DNA of 64,000 nt from Roseomonas nitratireducens (GTDB taxonomy: Bacteria > Pseudomonadota > Alphaproteobacteria > Acetobacterales > Acetobacteraceae), in assembly GCF_017813355.1 (NCBI RefSeq), contig NZ_JAGIYZ010000001.1, positions 1 to 64,000 of the forward strand, written 5' to 3'. The position numbers and the translations under genes are program-made. A model generated the notes under the pieces. It was not told the DNA's origin, searched no databases, and saw nothing but the letters and a program-made list of their open reading frames with translations. Within the stretch, counting starts at the first letter, position 1; each line of letters starts with the position of its first letter. Below are positions 1-8,922 of the stretch, in pieces.

Positions 1-1
1 C

Positions 2-1429
2 GCCGCGGCGGCGGATGCGAGCGCCGCGGCGGCCGAGGCCCGCGCCGCGCGCGTGGCGCTGGAACAGGCTCAGGCCGATACGCCGCAGCGCGCCTCGGGC
101 CCGCCCGGCCTCGCGCCACCCGACCCGATGGGCCGGGCCTTCGCGACGGAGGAGGCGCTGCGCTCGGACCTGCCGGGCATCGCCTTCCGTGTGCCGGGCA
201 CCGACACGCAGGTCCGGCTCTATGGTTTCGCCAAGCTGACCGCCGCCTACGACCTTGGCCCGCGCAACCAGACCGATGCGCCGGCGCCGCAATCCATCCC
301 GCTGACGGGCAGTGCCGCCGACCGCCAGGGCGGCGATTTCGGCATGACCGCACGCTTCAGCCGCTTCGGCTTCGACACGCGCACGCTGACATCCTGGGGC
401 ACGCTGGAGACGCGGCTCGAGGGCGATTTCGGCGGCGGCGCGCCGACCTCCTCCAATGCCGTGTTCCGCCTGCGCCAGGCCTGGGCGGAACTCGGCGACG
501 AGCGCCTGCGCGTGCTGATCGGCCAGGCGAACAGCCTGTGGAACGAAGGCGTCTTCGAGACGCTGATCGACGCGACGAACCTCAACCAGTCCTTCGTGCG
601 ACAGGCGCAGATCCGCCTGACCGGGCGGCTCGCGGAAGGCCTGACCGGCCAGGTTTCGATCGAGGCGCCTGAGACGGCCTTCACCTCGACCCTCGGCGTC
701 TTCAGCCCGGGGGCGTCCCTGCAGGGTGGCGCGAGCCCGGCGGTCAGTTCCGTCCCCGACCTGCTCGCCCGGCTGACCTGGCGGCAGGATGGCGTGGAAC
801 TCGGCCTGCGCGGCATCCTCCGCCAGATCGAGATCCGCACCGACGGCACCGCGGCGCCGGTCGCGGTGTCCGAGACCGCGCCGGGCTGGGGTGTCGCCGG
901 CCATGTCCGCATCCCGCTGCGGCTGCTGTGGGAGGCGCTCGGCCAGGACGAGATCGCCGCCATGGCCTTCTATGGCGACGGGATCGGGCGCTACTTCGCG
1001 GGGCAGACGTCCGGGCAGGACGCGCTGACCGACCTCGGCCTGCCGGGCGTGACCACGCCAGGGCTCGACACCATCCCGTCCTATGGCGCGACGCTCGCCT
1101 ATCGCCGGTTCTGGGCGACGACGCTGCGCAGCACCTTCTCCTACGCCTATGCGCGAAACGACTACCCGTCCTATGCGCTGGCCTTCACGCCGGGCTCGGC
1201 CTCCGCGCTGTCGCTGAACCGGGAGACGCAGCAGGTCTTCGCCAACCTGATCTGGAGCCCCTTCGCGGAGATCCGCAACGGGAGCTTCGGCAGCGGCTGG
1301 CTCGATGTCGGGCTGGAATACGTGTTCACGCGGCGCGATCTTTACGGGGGCGCATCGGCGGCCGGGTCGGCCGGCACCGGGCACGGCATCGCCAACCGCT
1401 TCCTGTTCGCCGCGGTGGTGCGGTTCTGA
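2..1429 (+). CDS. DcaP-like outer-membrane porin, 5' end missing
   Basis: The reading frame is open from the first bases of the window and the start lies upstream, so about 475 C-terminal residues are seen. The first 20 residues are Ala/Glu/Arg-rich, like the coiled-coil stalk before the barrel of DcaP-type porins. After FRVPGTDTQVRLYGFAKLTA comes a run of alternating aromatic and polar segments typical of an outer-membrane barrel (RLYGF, RFSRFGFDTRT, LRQAWAEL, VLIGQANSLW). The chain ends in Phe (AVVRF), the usual C-terminal barrel signal. By family, it should be a trimeric channel for small anionic or aromatic solutes. A codon at 53 could start translation but would cut the stalk, so I treat the gene as partial. 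Confidence 0.8.
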   Translation, partial: AAAADASAAAAEARAARVALEQAQADTPQRASGPPGLAPPDPMGRAFATEEALRSDLPGIAFRVPGTDTQVRLYGFAKLTAAYDLGPRNQTDAPAPQSIPLTGSAADRQGGDFGMTARFSRFGFDTRTLTSWGTLETRLEGDFGGGAPTSSNAVFRLRQAWAELGDERLRVLIGQANSLWNEGVFETLIDATNLNQSFVRQAQIRLTGRLAEGLTGQVSIEAPETAFTSTLGVFSPGASLQGGASPAVSSVPDLLARLTWRQDGVELGLRGILRQIEIRTDGTAAPVAVSETAPGWGVAGHVRIPLRLLWEALGQDEIAAMAFYGDGIGRYFAGQTSGQDALTDLGLPGVTTPGLDTIPSYGATLAYRRFWATTLRSTFSYAYARNDYPSYALAFTPGSASALSLNRETQQVFANLIWSPFAEIRNGSFGSGWLDVGLEYVFTRRDLYGGASAAGSAGTGHGIANRFLFAAVVRF

Positions 1430-1524
1430 CGCATCCGCGGTTCCAGGCGTCACATACCCTCGCCTAGACTGCCGCCGCGCGGCCGCACCGGCGCGCGGGA
1501 CAGCAAGCCGGAAGGATGGCCCTG

Positions 1525-2745
1525 ATGCGGCGCCACGTCGGAACATGTCGGCGGGCCTTGGTGGCCCTGCTCGTCGTCGTGCTGGGGGGCTGCGCGAACA
1601 TCAGCCGGCTCGACGCGCCGCCGCCGCCGACCATCGAATCGATCCCGATCCTCGGCGTGTCGAATGCGCGCTTCTGGGTCGATGCGAATCCCGACGCGCT
1701 GGTGGCGGAGTGGCAGGAGATGCATCGGCGCCAGCTGGCCGCCGCGCCGCGCGGCCGCCTGCCGCCGGCCCATTTCCTCGCGCTGTCCGGCGGCGGCGAC
1801 AACGGCGCCTTCGGCGCGGGGCTGATGACCGGATGGACGCAATCCGGCCGGCGGCCGAGCTTCGACCTGGTGACCGGCATCTCCGCCGGCGCGCTCATCG
1901 CGCCCTTCGCCTTCCTGGGTCCGGACTACGATCCGCAACTGCGGGAGGTCTTCACCGAGGTCGCGCCGTCCGACATCGTCCGGCTGGGCAGCAAGCTGCG
2001 CGCGATCCTGTTCGCGGAATCGCTGGGCGACACCTCGCCGCTCTACAAGCTGATCGAGCGCCACGTGAATGCCGAGCTGATGGCCGCGATCGCGCGCGAA
2101 TACGGCCGCGGGCGCCTGCTGCTGATCGGCACAACGAATCTCGACCTCGGCCGCCCGGTCTTCTGGAACATCGGGGCGATCGCCGCGAGCGGGCATCCCG
2201 GTTCGCTCGAGCTGTTCCGGCGCATCCTGCTGGCCTCGGCCTCGATCCCCGGCGCCTTCCCGCCGGTGCTGGTCGATGTCGAGCACAACGGCACCCCGCA
2301 CCAGGAGATGCATGTCGACGGCGGCGCGACGCTGCAGATGTTCCTCTATCCGCCGCTGATCAACCTGCGCGCCGAACAGCAGGGCCGCATGCCGGCGCGG
2401 GAGCGCACGGCCTGGGTGGTGCGCAACGGGCGCCTGGATGTCGAATGGGCGAACACCGAGCGGTCCATCATCTCCATCACCGGGCGTGCCGCGTCCTCCC
2501 TGCTGCATTTCAGCGCAGTGAACGACATCGTCCGGATCTACCTGACGACGGCGCGCGACGGTGTGGGCTTCCGCCTTGCCTATATCGGGCCCGACTTCCG
2601 CACGCCGCGATCCGAGCCCTTCGAGACCGCCTATATGCGCGCGCTCTTCGCGTATGGGGAGGCGCAGGGCCGCGAGGGCGATCGCTGGCGGACCGGCCTG
2701 CGCCCCATCGGATCGATCGAACCGACGACCGCGCCGCCCCGGTGA
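1525..2745 (+). CDS. Patatin-like phospholipase lipoprotein
   Basis: A 406-residue lipoprotein. The N-terminus is MRRHVG followed by a hydrophobic stretch ending in the lipobox LGGC (Cys about 23), so it should be lipid-anchored outside the cytoplasm. Patatin hallmarks follow in order: a glycine-rich oxyanion loop SGGGDNGAFG near residue 90, the nucleophile elbow GISAG (Ser about 120), and the catalytic Asp in VDGG (about 265). The likely role is lipid acyl hydrolysis, with unknown substrate. I chose the ATG at 1525 because GGAAGG at 1510-1515 sits 9 nt upstream; the ATG at 1516 touches that site. It stands alone, about 95 bp after the porin gene. Confidence 0.85.
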   Translation: MRRHVGTCRRALVALLVVVLGGCANISRLDAPPPPTIESIPILGVSNARFWVDANPDALVAEWQEMHRRQLAAAPRGRLPPAHFLALSGGGDNGAFGAGLMTGWTQSGRRPSFDLVTGISAGALIAPFAFLGPDYDPQLREVFTEVAPSDIVRLGSKLRAILFAESLGDTSPLYKLIERHVNAELMAAIAREYGRGRLLLIGTTNLDLGRPVFWNIGAIAASGHPGSLELFRRILLASASIPGAFPPVLVDVEHNGTPHQEMHVDGGATLQMFLYPPLINLRAEQQGRMPARERTAWVVRNGRLDVEWANTERSIISITGRAASSLLHFSAVNDIVRIYLTTARDGVGFRLAYIGPDFRTPRSEPFETAYMRALFAYGEAQGREGDRWRTGLRPIGSIEPTTAPPR

Positions 2746-2873
2746 CGGCGCCGGCGGGACGCACCGTCAAGCCGCGGCATGGGATGCCAAGGCGGCGCGC
2801 CCGCTTTCCGGACTAGGGTCGAGCAAGGGCCGCGCCATCCGCCATGGCCACGCGCCCGCCAGGAGGAAACGCG

Positions 2874-4256
2874 ATGGATCCGCTCGACGCCGTGCTCGCG
2901 CAGGTGGACGCAAATGCCGAGGCCGCGCTCGAGCGTCTTCTCGCGCTGCTCCGGATCCGCTCGATCTCGACCGACCCGGCCTTCGCCGCCGAATGCCGCG
3001 CCTGCGCCGAATGGCACGCGGCGGACCTGGCCTCGATCGGCTTCACCGCCGAGTCACGGCCGACGCCGGGCCATCCCATCGTGGTCGCGCATCATCGCGC
3101 CGGCGAAGGGCCCTCGGCATTGTTCTACGGCCATTACGACGTGCAGCCGGTCGATCCCGTGGAGCTTTGGGAACACGACCCGTTCGAGCCGCGCGTCGAG
3201 ACGCGCCCGGACGGCACCAGGGTGATCCGCGGCCGCGGCGCGGCGGACGACAAGGGCCAGCTGATGACCTTCGTCGAGGCCTGCCGCGCCTGGAAGCAGG
3301 TGACGGGCAGCCTGCCCATCCCCGTCACGATCCTGCTGGAGGGAGAGGAGGAATCGGGCGGCGTCAACCTGCCCGGCTTCCTTCAGGCGCATGCCGACGA
3401 GCTGCGCGCCGACATCGGCCTGATCTGCGACACCAACATGTGGGACGCGGCGACGCCCGCTATCACGACGATGCTCCGCGGGCTGGTGGGGGAGGAGTTC
3501 ACCATCACCGCCGCCGACCGCGACCTGCATTCGGGCTTCTACGGATCGGCCGCGACCAATCCGAACCACGTCGTCGCGCGCATCCTGGCCGACCTGCGAG
3601 ACGCCGATGGCCGCGTGACGCTGCCCGGCTTCTACGACGGCGTGCCGGAACTCGACCCGGCGCTGAAGGCGCAGTGGGATGCGCTGCCCTTCGACCCGAA
3701 GGCCTTCCTCGGCACGGTGGGGCTTTCCGTGCCCGCGGGCGAAAAGGGCCGCAGCGTGCTGGAGATGACCTGGTCGCGCCCGACCTGCGAGGTCAACGGC
3801 ATGGGCGGCGGATACCAGGGCGATGGCTTCAAGACCGTCATCCCGTCGAAGGCATCGGCGAAGATCTCCTTCCGCCTGGTCTTCGACCAGGACCCGCACA
3901 AGGTGCGGGAGGCGTTCCGCACCTTCGTCCGCGCCCGCGTGCCGGCGGACTGCACGGTGGAGTTCCTCGAGCACGGCGCCGGGCGCGCCATCCGCTTCCC
4001 GATCGAGGCACCCGCCTTCCAGAAGGCGCGCCAGGCGCTGACCGACGAATGGGGGAAGGAAGCCTTCTTCATCGGCGGCGGCGGGTCCATCCCCGTCACG
4101 CACATGCTCAAGACATCGCTCGGCATGGACGTGATCCTCGCCGGCTTCGGGCTGGAGGACGACCGCATCCACAGCCCGAACGAGAAGTACGACCTGACCT
4201 GCTTCCTCAAGGGCATGCGGTCCTGGGTGCGCGTGCTGCACGCGCTGGCGCGCTGA
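2874..4256 (+). CDS. M20 family metallopeptidase (dipeptidase)
   Basis: A 460-residue cytoplasmic di-zinc peptidase of the M20 (ArgE/DapE/CPG2/CNDP) family. Metal ligands and catalytic residues are visible in order: GHYDVQP (His 87, Asp 89), GAADDKGQ (Asp 125), EGEEESGG at 156-163, and a C-terminal IHSPNEKYDL with the last metal-binding His. The central part carries the dimerisation insert of CNDP-like dipeptidases, including DLHSGFYG. AGGAGG at 2861-2866 precedes the ATG at 2874, so I prefer this start to the ATG at 2844. The next gene, an AbgT transporter, starts 10 bp after its stop. The pair probably imports and cleaves aminoacyl or peptide conjugates. Confidence 0.9.
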   Translation: MDPLDAVLAQVDANAEAALERLLALLRIRSISTDPAFAAECRACAEWHAADLASIGFTAESRPTPGHPIVVAHHRAGEGPSALFYGHYDVQPVDPVELWEHDPFEPRVETRPDGTRVIRGRGAADDKGQLMTFVEACRAWKQVTGSLPIPVTILLEGEEESGGVNLPGFLQAHADELRADIGLICDTNMWDAATPAITTMLRGLVGEEFTITAADRDLHSGFYGSAATNPNHVVARILADLRDADGRVTLPGFYDGVPELDPALKAQWDALPFDPKAFLGTVGLSVPAGEKGRSVLEMTWSRPTCEVNGMGGGYQGDGFKTVIPSKASAKISFRLVFDQDPHKVREAFRTFVRARVPADCTVEFLEHGAGRAIRFPIEAPAFQKARQALTDEWGKEAFFIGGGGSIPVTHMLKTSLGMDVILAGFGLEDDRIHSPNEKYDLTCFLKGMRSWVRVLHALAR

Positions 4257-4266
4257 GGCCGCGGCC

Positions 4267-5802
4267 ATGAGCGACGCCGCCGAAGCGCCCAAGACCGCGA
4301 TGCAGAAGCTGCTCGACATGGTCGAGAGGGTGGGCAACCGCGTCCCCCACCCGGTGATGATCTTCGTCTACCTGATCGGGATCATCATCGTGCTGTCGAC
4401 GCTGCTGTCGGTGTTCGGCGCGAAGGTCAGCTACCAGGCCTACAACCCCGCCACCGGCAACATCGAGCCCGCCGTCACCGAGGCGCGGAGCCTTCTGACC
4501 ATCGAGGGCATCCGCTTCATGTACACCGGCGTGGTGGCCAACTTCATGAGCTTCACCGCGGTGGGCGTGATCATCATCGCGATGGTCGGCGTCGGCGTGG
4601 CGGAAGAATCCGGCCTGGTGAAGGTGCTGATCCGCAAGCTGGTGATCGTGGCGCCCCGCTGGGCGCTGTGCTGGATCCTGACCTTCGTGGGCATCATCTC
4701 CTCGATCGCGGCGGATGCCGGCTACCTGGTGCTGATTCCGCTCGCGGCGGCTGCCTTCCTGTCCGTCGGGCGGCATCCGCTGGCCGGGCTCGCGGTGGGC
4801 TTCGCTTCCGTCGCGGCGGCCTTCCTGGTGAACATCCTGATCGTGCCGGTGGACGGCATCCTGACCGAGATCACCAACGACGCCATCCGCCTCGTGGACC
4901 CGACCAGGTCGATCGACCTGGCGGCGAATGTCTGGTTCTCGATCGGTTCGGTGGTGCTGCTCACCGTCCTGATCGTCGTCGTGACGGAGCGCGTGATCGA
5001 GCCGCGCCTCGGCGCCTACACGGGCGACTACCAGGTGCCTGGCGAGAACGTGCTGAGCGAGGCGGAGTATCGCGGCCTGCGCTACGCCGGCTACGGGCTG
5101 CTCGCCGCCCTCGCCTTCGTGGCGTTGCTGCTGCTGCCGCCGGGTGCGCCGCTCCGCCACCCCACGACGGGCGCGATGATCAGCAACTCGCCCTTCATGA
5201 ACAGCCTGATCGTGACGATCGCGCTGGTCTTCCTGGTCGCGGGGGCGGCCTATGGGCGCGGTGCCGGCACCATGAAGAACTCCGCCGACATCATCGCGGC
5301 GATGCAGAAGGCGATCGGCGGCCTGGGCGGGCTGATCCTGCTGCTGCTGGTGATCAGCCAGTTCATCGCCTTCTTCAACTACACCAACATGGCGACGCTG
5401 GCGGCGGTCTCGGCGGCCCGCATCCTCGAGGCGCTGAACCTGCCCTCGATCGCGCTGATCATCGGCTTCGTGATCGCCGTCATGGGCATCGACCTGATCA
5501 TCACCGCGGCGATCGCCAAATGGGCGATCTTCGCGCCGGTCTTCGTGCCGCTGCTGATGCAGCTCGGCGTCGAGCCGGAGGTGGTGCTTGCGGCCTATCG
5601 CGTGGGCGACAGCCCCATGAACGCGATCACGCCGCTCAACGCCTATTTCGCGATGATCGTCACCTTCGCGATCAAGTACCAGAAGGAAGCCGGCGTCGGC
5701 ACGGTGATCGCGCTGATGCTGCCCTATGTGATCTGGATCTCCTTGATCTGGACCATCTTTCTGGCGGGCTGGTACCTGCTCGGCATCCCGTGGGGGCTGT
5801 GA
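4267..5802 (+). CDS. AbgT family transporter
   Basis: A 511-residue inner-membrane protein with about a dozen hydrophobic segments and a cytoplasmic N-terminus (PKTAMQKLLDMVERVGNRVP). It matches the AbgT family, including HPVMIFVYLIG near residue 30, the conserved helix around DAGYLVLIPLAA, and the C-terminal GDSPMNAITPLNAYF re-entrant region. Family members take up p-aminobenzoyl-glutamate or export sulfonamides. The M20 peptidase immediately upstream parallels the E. coli abgAB-abgT arrangement and supports uptake of an amide-linked amino acid. The exact substrate cannot be read from sequence. Confidence 0.9.
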   Translation: MSDAAEAPKTAMQKLLDMVERVGNRVPHPVMIFVYLIGIIIVLSTLLSVFGAKVSYQAYNPATGNIEPAVTEARSLLTIEGIRFMYTGVVANFMSFTAVGVIIIAMVGVGVAEESGLVKVLIRKLVIVAPRWALCWILTFVGIISSIAADAGYLVLIPLAAAAFLSVGRHPLAGLAVGFASVAAAFLVNILIVPVDGILTEITNDAIRLVDPTRSIDLAANVWFSIGSVVLLTVLIVVVTERVIEPRLGAYTGDYQVPGENVLSEAEYRGLRYAGYGLLAALAFVALLLLPPGAPLRHPTTGAMISNSPFMNSLIVTIALVFLVAGAAYGRGAGTMKNSADIIAAMQKAIGGLGGLILLLLVISQFIAFFNYTNMATLAAVSAARILEALNLPSIALIIGFVIAVMGIDLIITAAIAKWAIFAPVFVPLLMQLGVEPEVVLAAYRVGDSPMNAITPLNAYFAMIVTFAIKYQKEAGVGTVIALMLPYVIWISLIWTIFLAGWYLLGIPWGL

Positions 5803-5841
5803 TGTGTGCCCGCGCCGGCCCGGCGCCCGGATGGCGGGAGG

Positions 5842-6306
5842 ATGACGCCCTTGAGGATCACGCGACGGAGCGCCGTGCCCGCCCTGCTGCTGCTCGCCGC
5901 CGCGCCGGCGGCGGCGCAGAATCGCGGCCGGCCGGATCCGAACCCGGATGGCTCGATCGAGATCGAGCAGGTGCGCGTCGGCGCGCTGGCGCTCGGCGCC
6001 TCGGTCGGCGGCGGGCGGCTGCGCTTCGGGGGGGAGGAGCACCGCTTCAACCTGCGCGGCATCGAGTTCGGCAGCCTCGGCGTCTCGACCCTCTCCGCGC
6101 GGGGGGAGGTGTTCAACCTGCGCCGGCTCGAGGATTTCGCGGGCCGCTATACCGAACGCACCGCCCCGCGCGCGCCCGGCAGCCCATCGGGGCCGGAGAC
6201 GCGCTTCCTGCGCAACGCCGCCGGTGTGGAACTGCGCCTGCGGACCGAGCGTGCCGGCGGCCAGTGGCGGATCGGCGAAGCGGGCGTCACCATCGAGCTG
6301 CGCTGA
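5842..6306 (+). CDS. Small exported protein, function unknown
   Basis: A 154-residue protein with a clear signal peptide: MTPLRITRR followed by a hydrophobic core ending in APAAAQ near residue 26. The mature part is rich in Gly, Arg and short beta-like stretches (RVGALALGASVGGGRLRFGG) and contains no Cys or recognised motif. GGGAGG at 5835-5840 precedes the ATG at 5842, which makes the in-frame codon at 5806 unlikely. The gene lies 39 bp after the AbgT gene and 22 bp before marC, so it may share their transcript. I do not recognise the family. Confidence 0.6.
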   Translation: MTPLRITRRSAVPALLLLAAAPAAAQNRGRPDPNPDGSIEIEQVRVGALALGASVGGGRLRFGGEEHRFNLRGIEFGSLGVSTLSARGEVFNLRRLEDFAGRYTERTAPRAPGSPSGPETRFLRNAAGVELRLRTERAGGQWRIGEAGVTIELR

Positions 6307-6328
6307 CGCGGCGCGGGCCGGCCGTGTC

Positions 6329-7006
6329 ATGATCGACGGCTTCCTCGTCGCCAAGCTGCTCTCCTTCTGGCTGTTCGGCTTCTCGACGCTGATCAGCATC
6401 ATCAACCCCTTCGGCATCGCCTTCGTCTTCCACGACATGACGCGGTGGCTGACGGCGCGGGAAAGGGCGCGCCTGGCCCGCCGCATCGCGATCAACGCCT
6501 TCATCGTGCTGCTGGTCGCGCTGTTCCTCGGCTCCCGCGTCCTGTCCTTCTTCGGCATATCGCTCGAGGCGCTGCGGATCGGCGGCGGGCTCGCCGTCGC
6601 CGCCTCCGGCTGGACCATGCTGCGCGCCGCGCCCGAGGCTTCGAAGGGACCGGAGGCGATGGACACCGCGCCGATCGAGCGCATGGCCTTCTTTCCCCTC
6701 ACGCTGCCGCTGACGACGGGGCCGGGCTCGATCGCCGCCTCGATCGCGCTGGGCGCGGAGCGCAGCACGGAAGCCCAGGGCGTGCTGCTGGTCAGTGCCA
6801 TCTCCTCGGTGCTGATCGCGCTGTCCGTCGCGGTCTGCGTCTGGGCCGCCTATGCCCAGTCGGCCGCGATCGCGCGACGAATCGGGCCCCAGGGCACGCT
6901 CGTCGCGACCAAGCTGACCGCCTTCCTGCTGCTGTGCATCGGCGTGCAGATAATCCTGACCGGGGTGACGGATGCGTTGCGCCCGCTCCTGGCGGTGCGG
7001 GGATGA
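6329..7006 (+). CDS. MarC family integral membrane protein
   Basis: A 225-residue inner-membrane protein with six hydrophobic helices. It has the MarC signature SIINPFGIAFVF near residue 20 and the conserved FFPLTLPLTTGPGSIA segment near residue 130. MarC proteins were once linked to multiple antibiotic resistance, but their transport function is still uncertain. I chose the ATG at 6329, which gives the usual length of about 210-225 residues with the first helix near the N-terminus; the frame remains open further upstream without signal or homology. It precedes an SLC13-type permease by 28 bp. Confidence 0.85.
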   Translation: MIDGFLVAKLLSFWLFGFSTLISIINPFGIAFVFHDMTRWLTARERARLARRIAINAFIVLLVALFLGSRVLSFFGISLEALRIGGGLAVAASGWTMLRAAPEASKGPEAMDTAPIERMAFFPLTLPLTTGPGSIAASIALGAERSTEAQGVLLVSAISSVLIALSVAVCVWAAYAQSAAIARRIGPQGTLVATKLTAFLLLCIGVQIILTGVTDALRPLLAVRG

Positions 7007-7034
7007 GGATGCGCCGCGAACCACGAGGACGCCC

Positions 7035-8864
7035 ATGACCAACGACCTGATCCTCGTCCTGGCCCTGCTCGGCGCGGCGATCGCCATGTTCATCGCCAAC
7101 CGCCCGCGCATGGACGTGGTCGGGCTGCTGATGATCGTCCTGCTGCCCTTCACCGGGGTGATCACGATCAACGAGGCGCTGGCCGGCTTCGCCGACCCCG
7201 TCGTCGTGCTGCTCGCCGCCCTGTTCATCGTCGGCGATTCGCTGGTGCGGACCGGCGCGGCGCAGCGGGTGGGGGACATGCTGAGCGCGCGCTCGGGCGG
7301 CAGCCCGACGCGGCTGATGATCCTGCTGATGGTCGCCGCGGCCGGCCTCGGCGCCTTCATGAGCTCGACCGCGGTGGTCGCGATCTTCATTCCCATCGCG
7401 CTGCGCATCTGCCGGTCGATGGACGTCGCGCCGTCGCAGCTGATGATGCCGCTGTCCGTCGCCGCGCTGATCAGCGGCATGATGACGCTGGTCGCGACGG
7501 CGCCGAACCTCGTCGTCAGCGCTGAACTGGTGCGCCAGGGGCACCAGGGCTTCGCCTTCTTCGCCTTCACCCCCTTCGGCGTGCCGATCCTTGTCCTGGC
7601 GATCGGATACATGCTGTTCGCGCGCCGCTTCCTGCCCGACCGGCGCCCGCCCCAGGCGGGTGGCCGCCAGGCGCCGAGCCTCGCGGAATGGGTCGAGCGC
7701 TACAGCCTCGAGGGCCGGATCTATCGCGTGCGTGTGCTGGCTGGCTCGAACCTCGTTGGGCGGCCGCGCGAGGAGCTCGACCTGCGCCCCGAGGGCGTCA
7801 ACCTGCTCGCCATCGAACGGCGGCGCTCGCTCGGCACCGCGATCCTGCGGCCCGCGCCCGCCGTCGAGCTGCAGGTCGGGGATGTCCTGCTGATCGACGT
7901 CCGCGCGCCGGCGCCGCGGTTGGAGGAACTGCGCGCGATCCATGGCGTCGAGGTGCTGCCGCTCGAAGGCGGCGTCTTCTCCGCCATCCCGTCGCAGGAG
8001 ATCGGGATGGTCGAGGTGCTGGTGCCGCCCGAATCGCCGCTGATCGGCCAGACGGTGCTGGATGTCCGGATGCGCGGCGAATTCGGTCTGACCGTCATCG
8101 GCCTGCGCCACGGCAGCCGCGTGGTCGGGCCGGAGTTGCTGGAGGAACGGCTGAAGGCCGGCGACACGCTGCTGCTGACCGGCTTCTGGTCCGACATCCG
8201 GCGCCTCGGCGCCGAGGATCACGAGCTGGTCGTGCTGAACCTGCCGGCCGAGCATGCGGAGATCCTGCCCGCCGCCGGCCGCGCGGCCTTCGCGACGGGG
8301 ATCCTCGGGCTGTTCGTCGTCGTCATCGTCGCGGGTTGGCTGCCGACGGTGCATGCGGCGCTGATCGCCTGCCTGCTGCTCGGGCTGACGCGCTGCATCG
8401 ACCTCAAGAGCGCCTATGGCGCGATCTCGTGGAAAAGCCTCGTGCTCATCGTGGGCATGCTGCCCTTCGCCATCGCGCTGCAGCGGACGGGCGGCGTGGA
8501 ACTCGCGGCCGATGTCGTGGTGGCCTTCGCGGGGGAGGCCTCGCCGCGCGTCCTGCTCGGGCTGATCTTCGCCATCACCGCGCTGCTGAGCCTGTTCATC
8601 TCCAACACCGCGACGGCCGTGCTGATGGCGCCGGTGGCCGTCGCCGTCGCCGGCGAGATCGGCGCCTCCCCGCAGCCCTTCGCGATGATGGTGGCGCTTG
8701 CGGCTTCGGCCGCCTTCGTCACGCCAGTCTCCTCGCCGGTGAACACGCTGGTCGTCGGTCCCGGCAACTACAGCTTCTTCGATTTCGTGAAGATCGGCCT
8801 GCCATTCACGATCGTGGTGCTGCTGGTCTCCGTCGCCATCGTCCCGTTCGTCCTGCCGCCGTAA
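7035..8864 (+). CDS. SLC13-type permease with two RCK_C (TrkA-C) domains
   Basis: A 609-residue membrane protein. The N-terminal half has hydrophobic helices including LVVLLAALFIVGDSLVRTGA-like and MSSTAVVAIFIPIALRI segments typical of the ArsB/NhaD ion-transporter superfamily. A soluble central region of about 200 residues contains two beta-rich TrkA-C/RCK_C units (one starting near GRIYRVRVLAGSNLVG, the other near IGMVEVLVPPESPLIG). The second membrane half carries LFISNTATAVLMAPVA and VTPVSSPVNTLVVGPGNY. The family moves dicarboxylates, sulfate or other anions with sodium, and RCK_C units often bind regulatory ligands. The ATG at 7035 is used; the upstream extension is not hydrophobic. Confidence 0.88.
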   Translation: MTNDLILVLALLGAAIAMFIANRPRMDVVGLLMIVLLPFTGVITINEALAGFADPVVVLLAALFIVGDSLVRTGAAQRVGDMLSARSGGSPTRLMILLMVAAAGLGAFMSSTAVVAIFIPIALRICRSMDVAPSQLMMPLSVAALISGMMTLVATAPNLVVSAELVRQGHQGFAFFAFTPFGVPILVLAIGYMLFARRFLPDRRPPQAGGRQAPSLAEWVERYSLEGRIYRVRVLAGSNLVGRPREELDLRPEGVNLLAIERRRSLGTAILRPAPAVELQVGDVLLIDVRAPAPRLEELRAIHGVEVLPLEGGVFSAIPSQEIGMVEVLVPPESPLIGQTVLDVRMRGEFGLTVIGLRHGSRVVGPELLEERLKAGDTLLLTGFWSDIRRLGAEDHELVVLNLPAEHAEILPAAGRAAFATGILGLFVVVIVAGWLPTVHAALIACLLLGLTRCIDLKSAYGAISWKSLVLIVGMLPFAIALQRTGGVELAADVVVAFAGEASPRVLLGLIFAITALLSLFISNTATAVLMAPVAVAVAGEIGASPQPFAMMVALAASAAFVTPVSSPVNTLVVGPGNYSFFDFVKIGLPFTIVVLLVSVAIVPFVLPP

Positions 8865-8922
8865 GGCGGGTCGATCCGCGGCGCGGCGCCGGCGCGCGCG
8901 GCCGGCCCTCGCACGCCGTGCA

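Noticed and set aside
4207..6801. An 864-codon open frame on the minus strand
   Set aside because: It is antisense to AbgT, the small exported protein and marC. The translation is His/Asp/Arg-rich without motifs, and the plus-strand genes have family hallmarks and ribosome sites.
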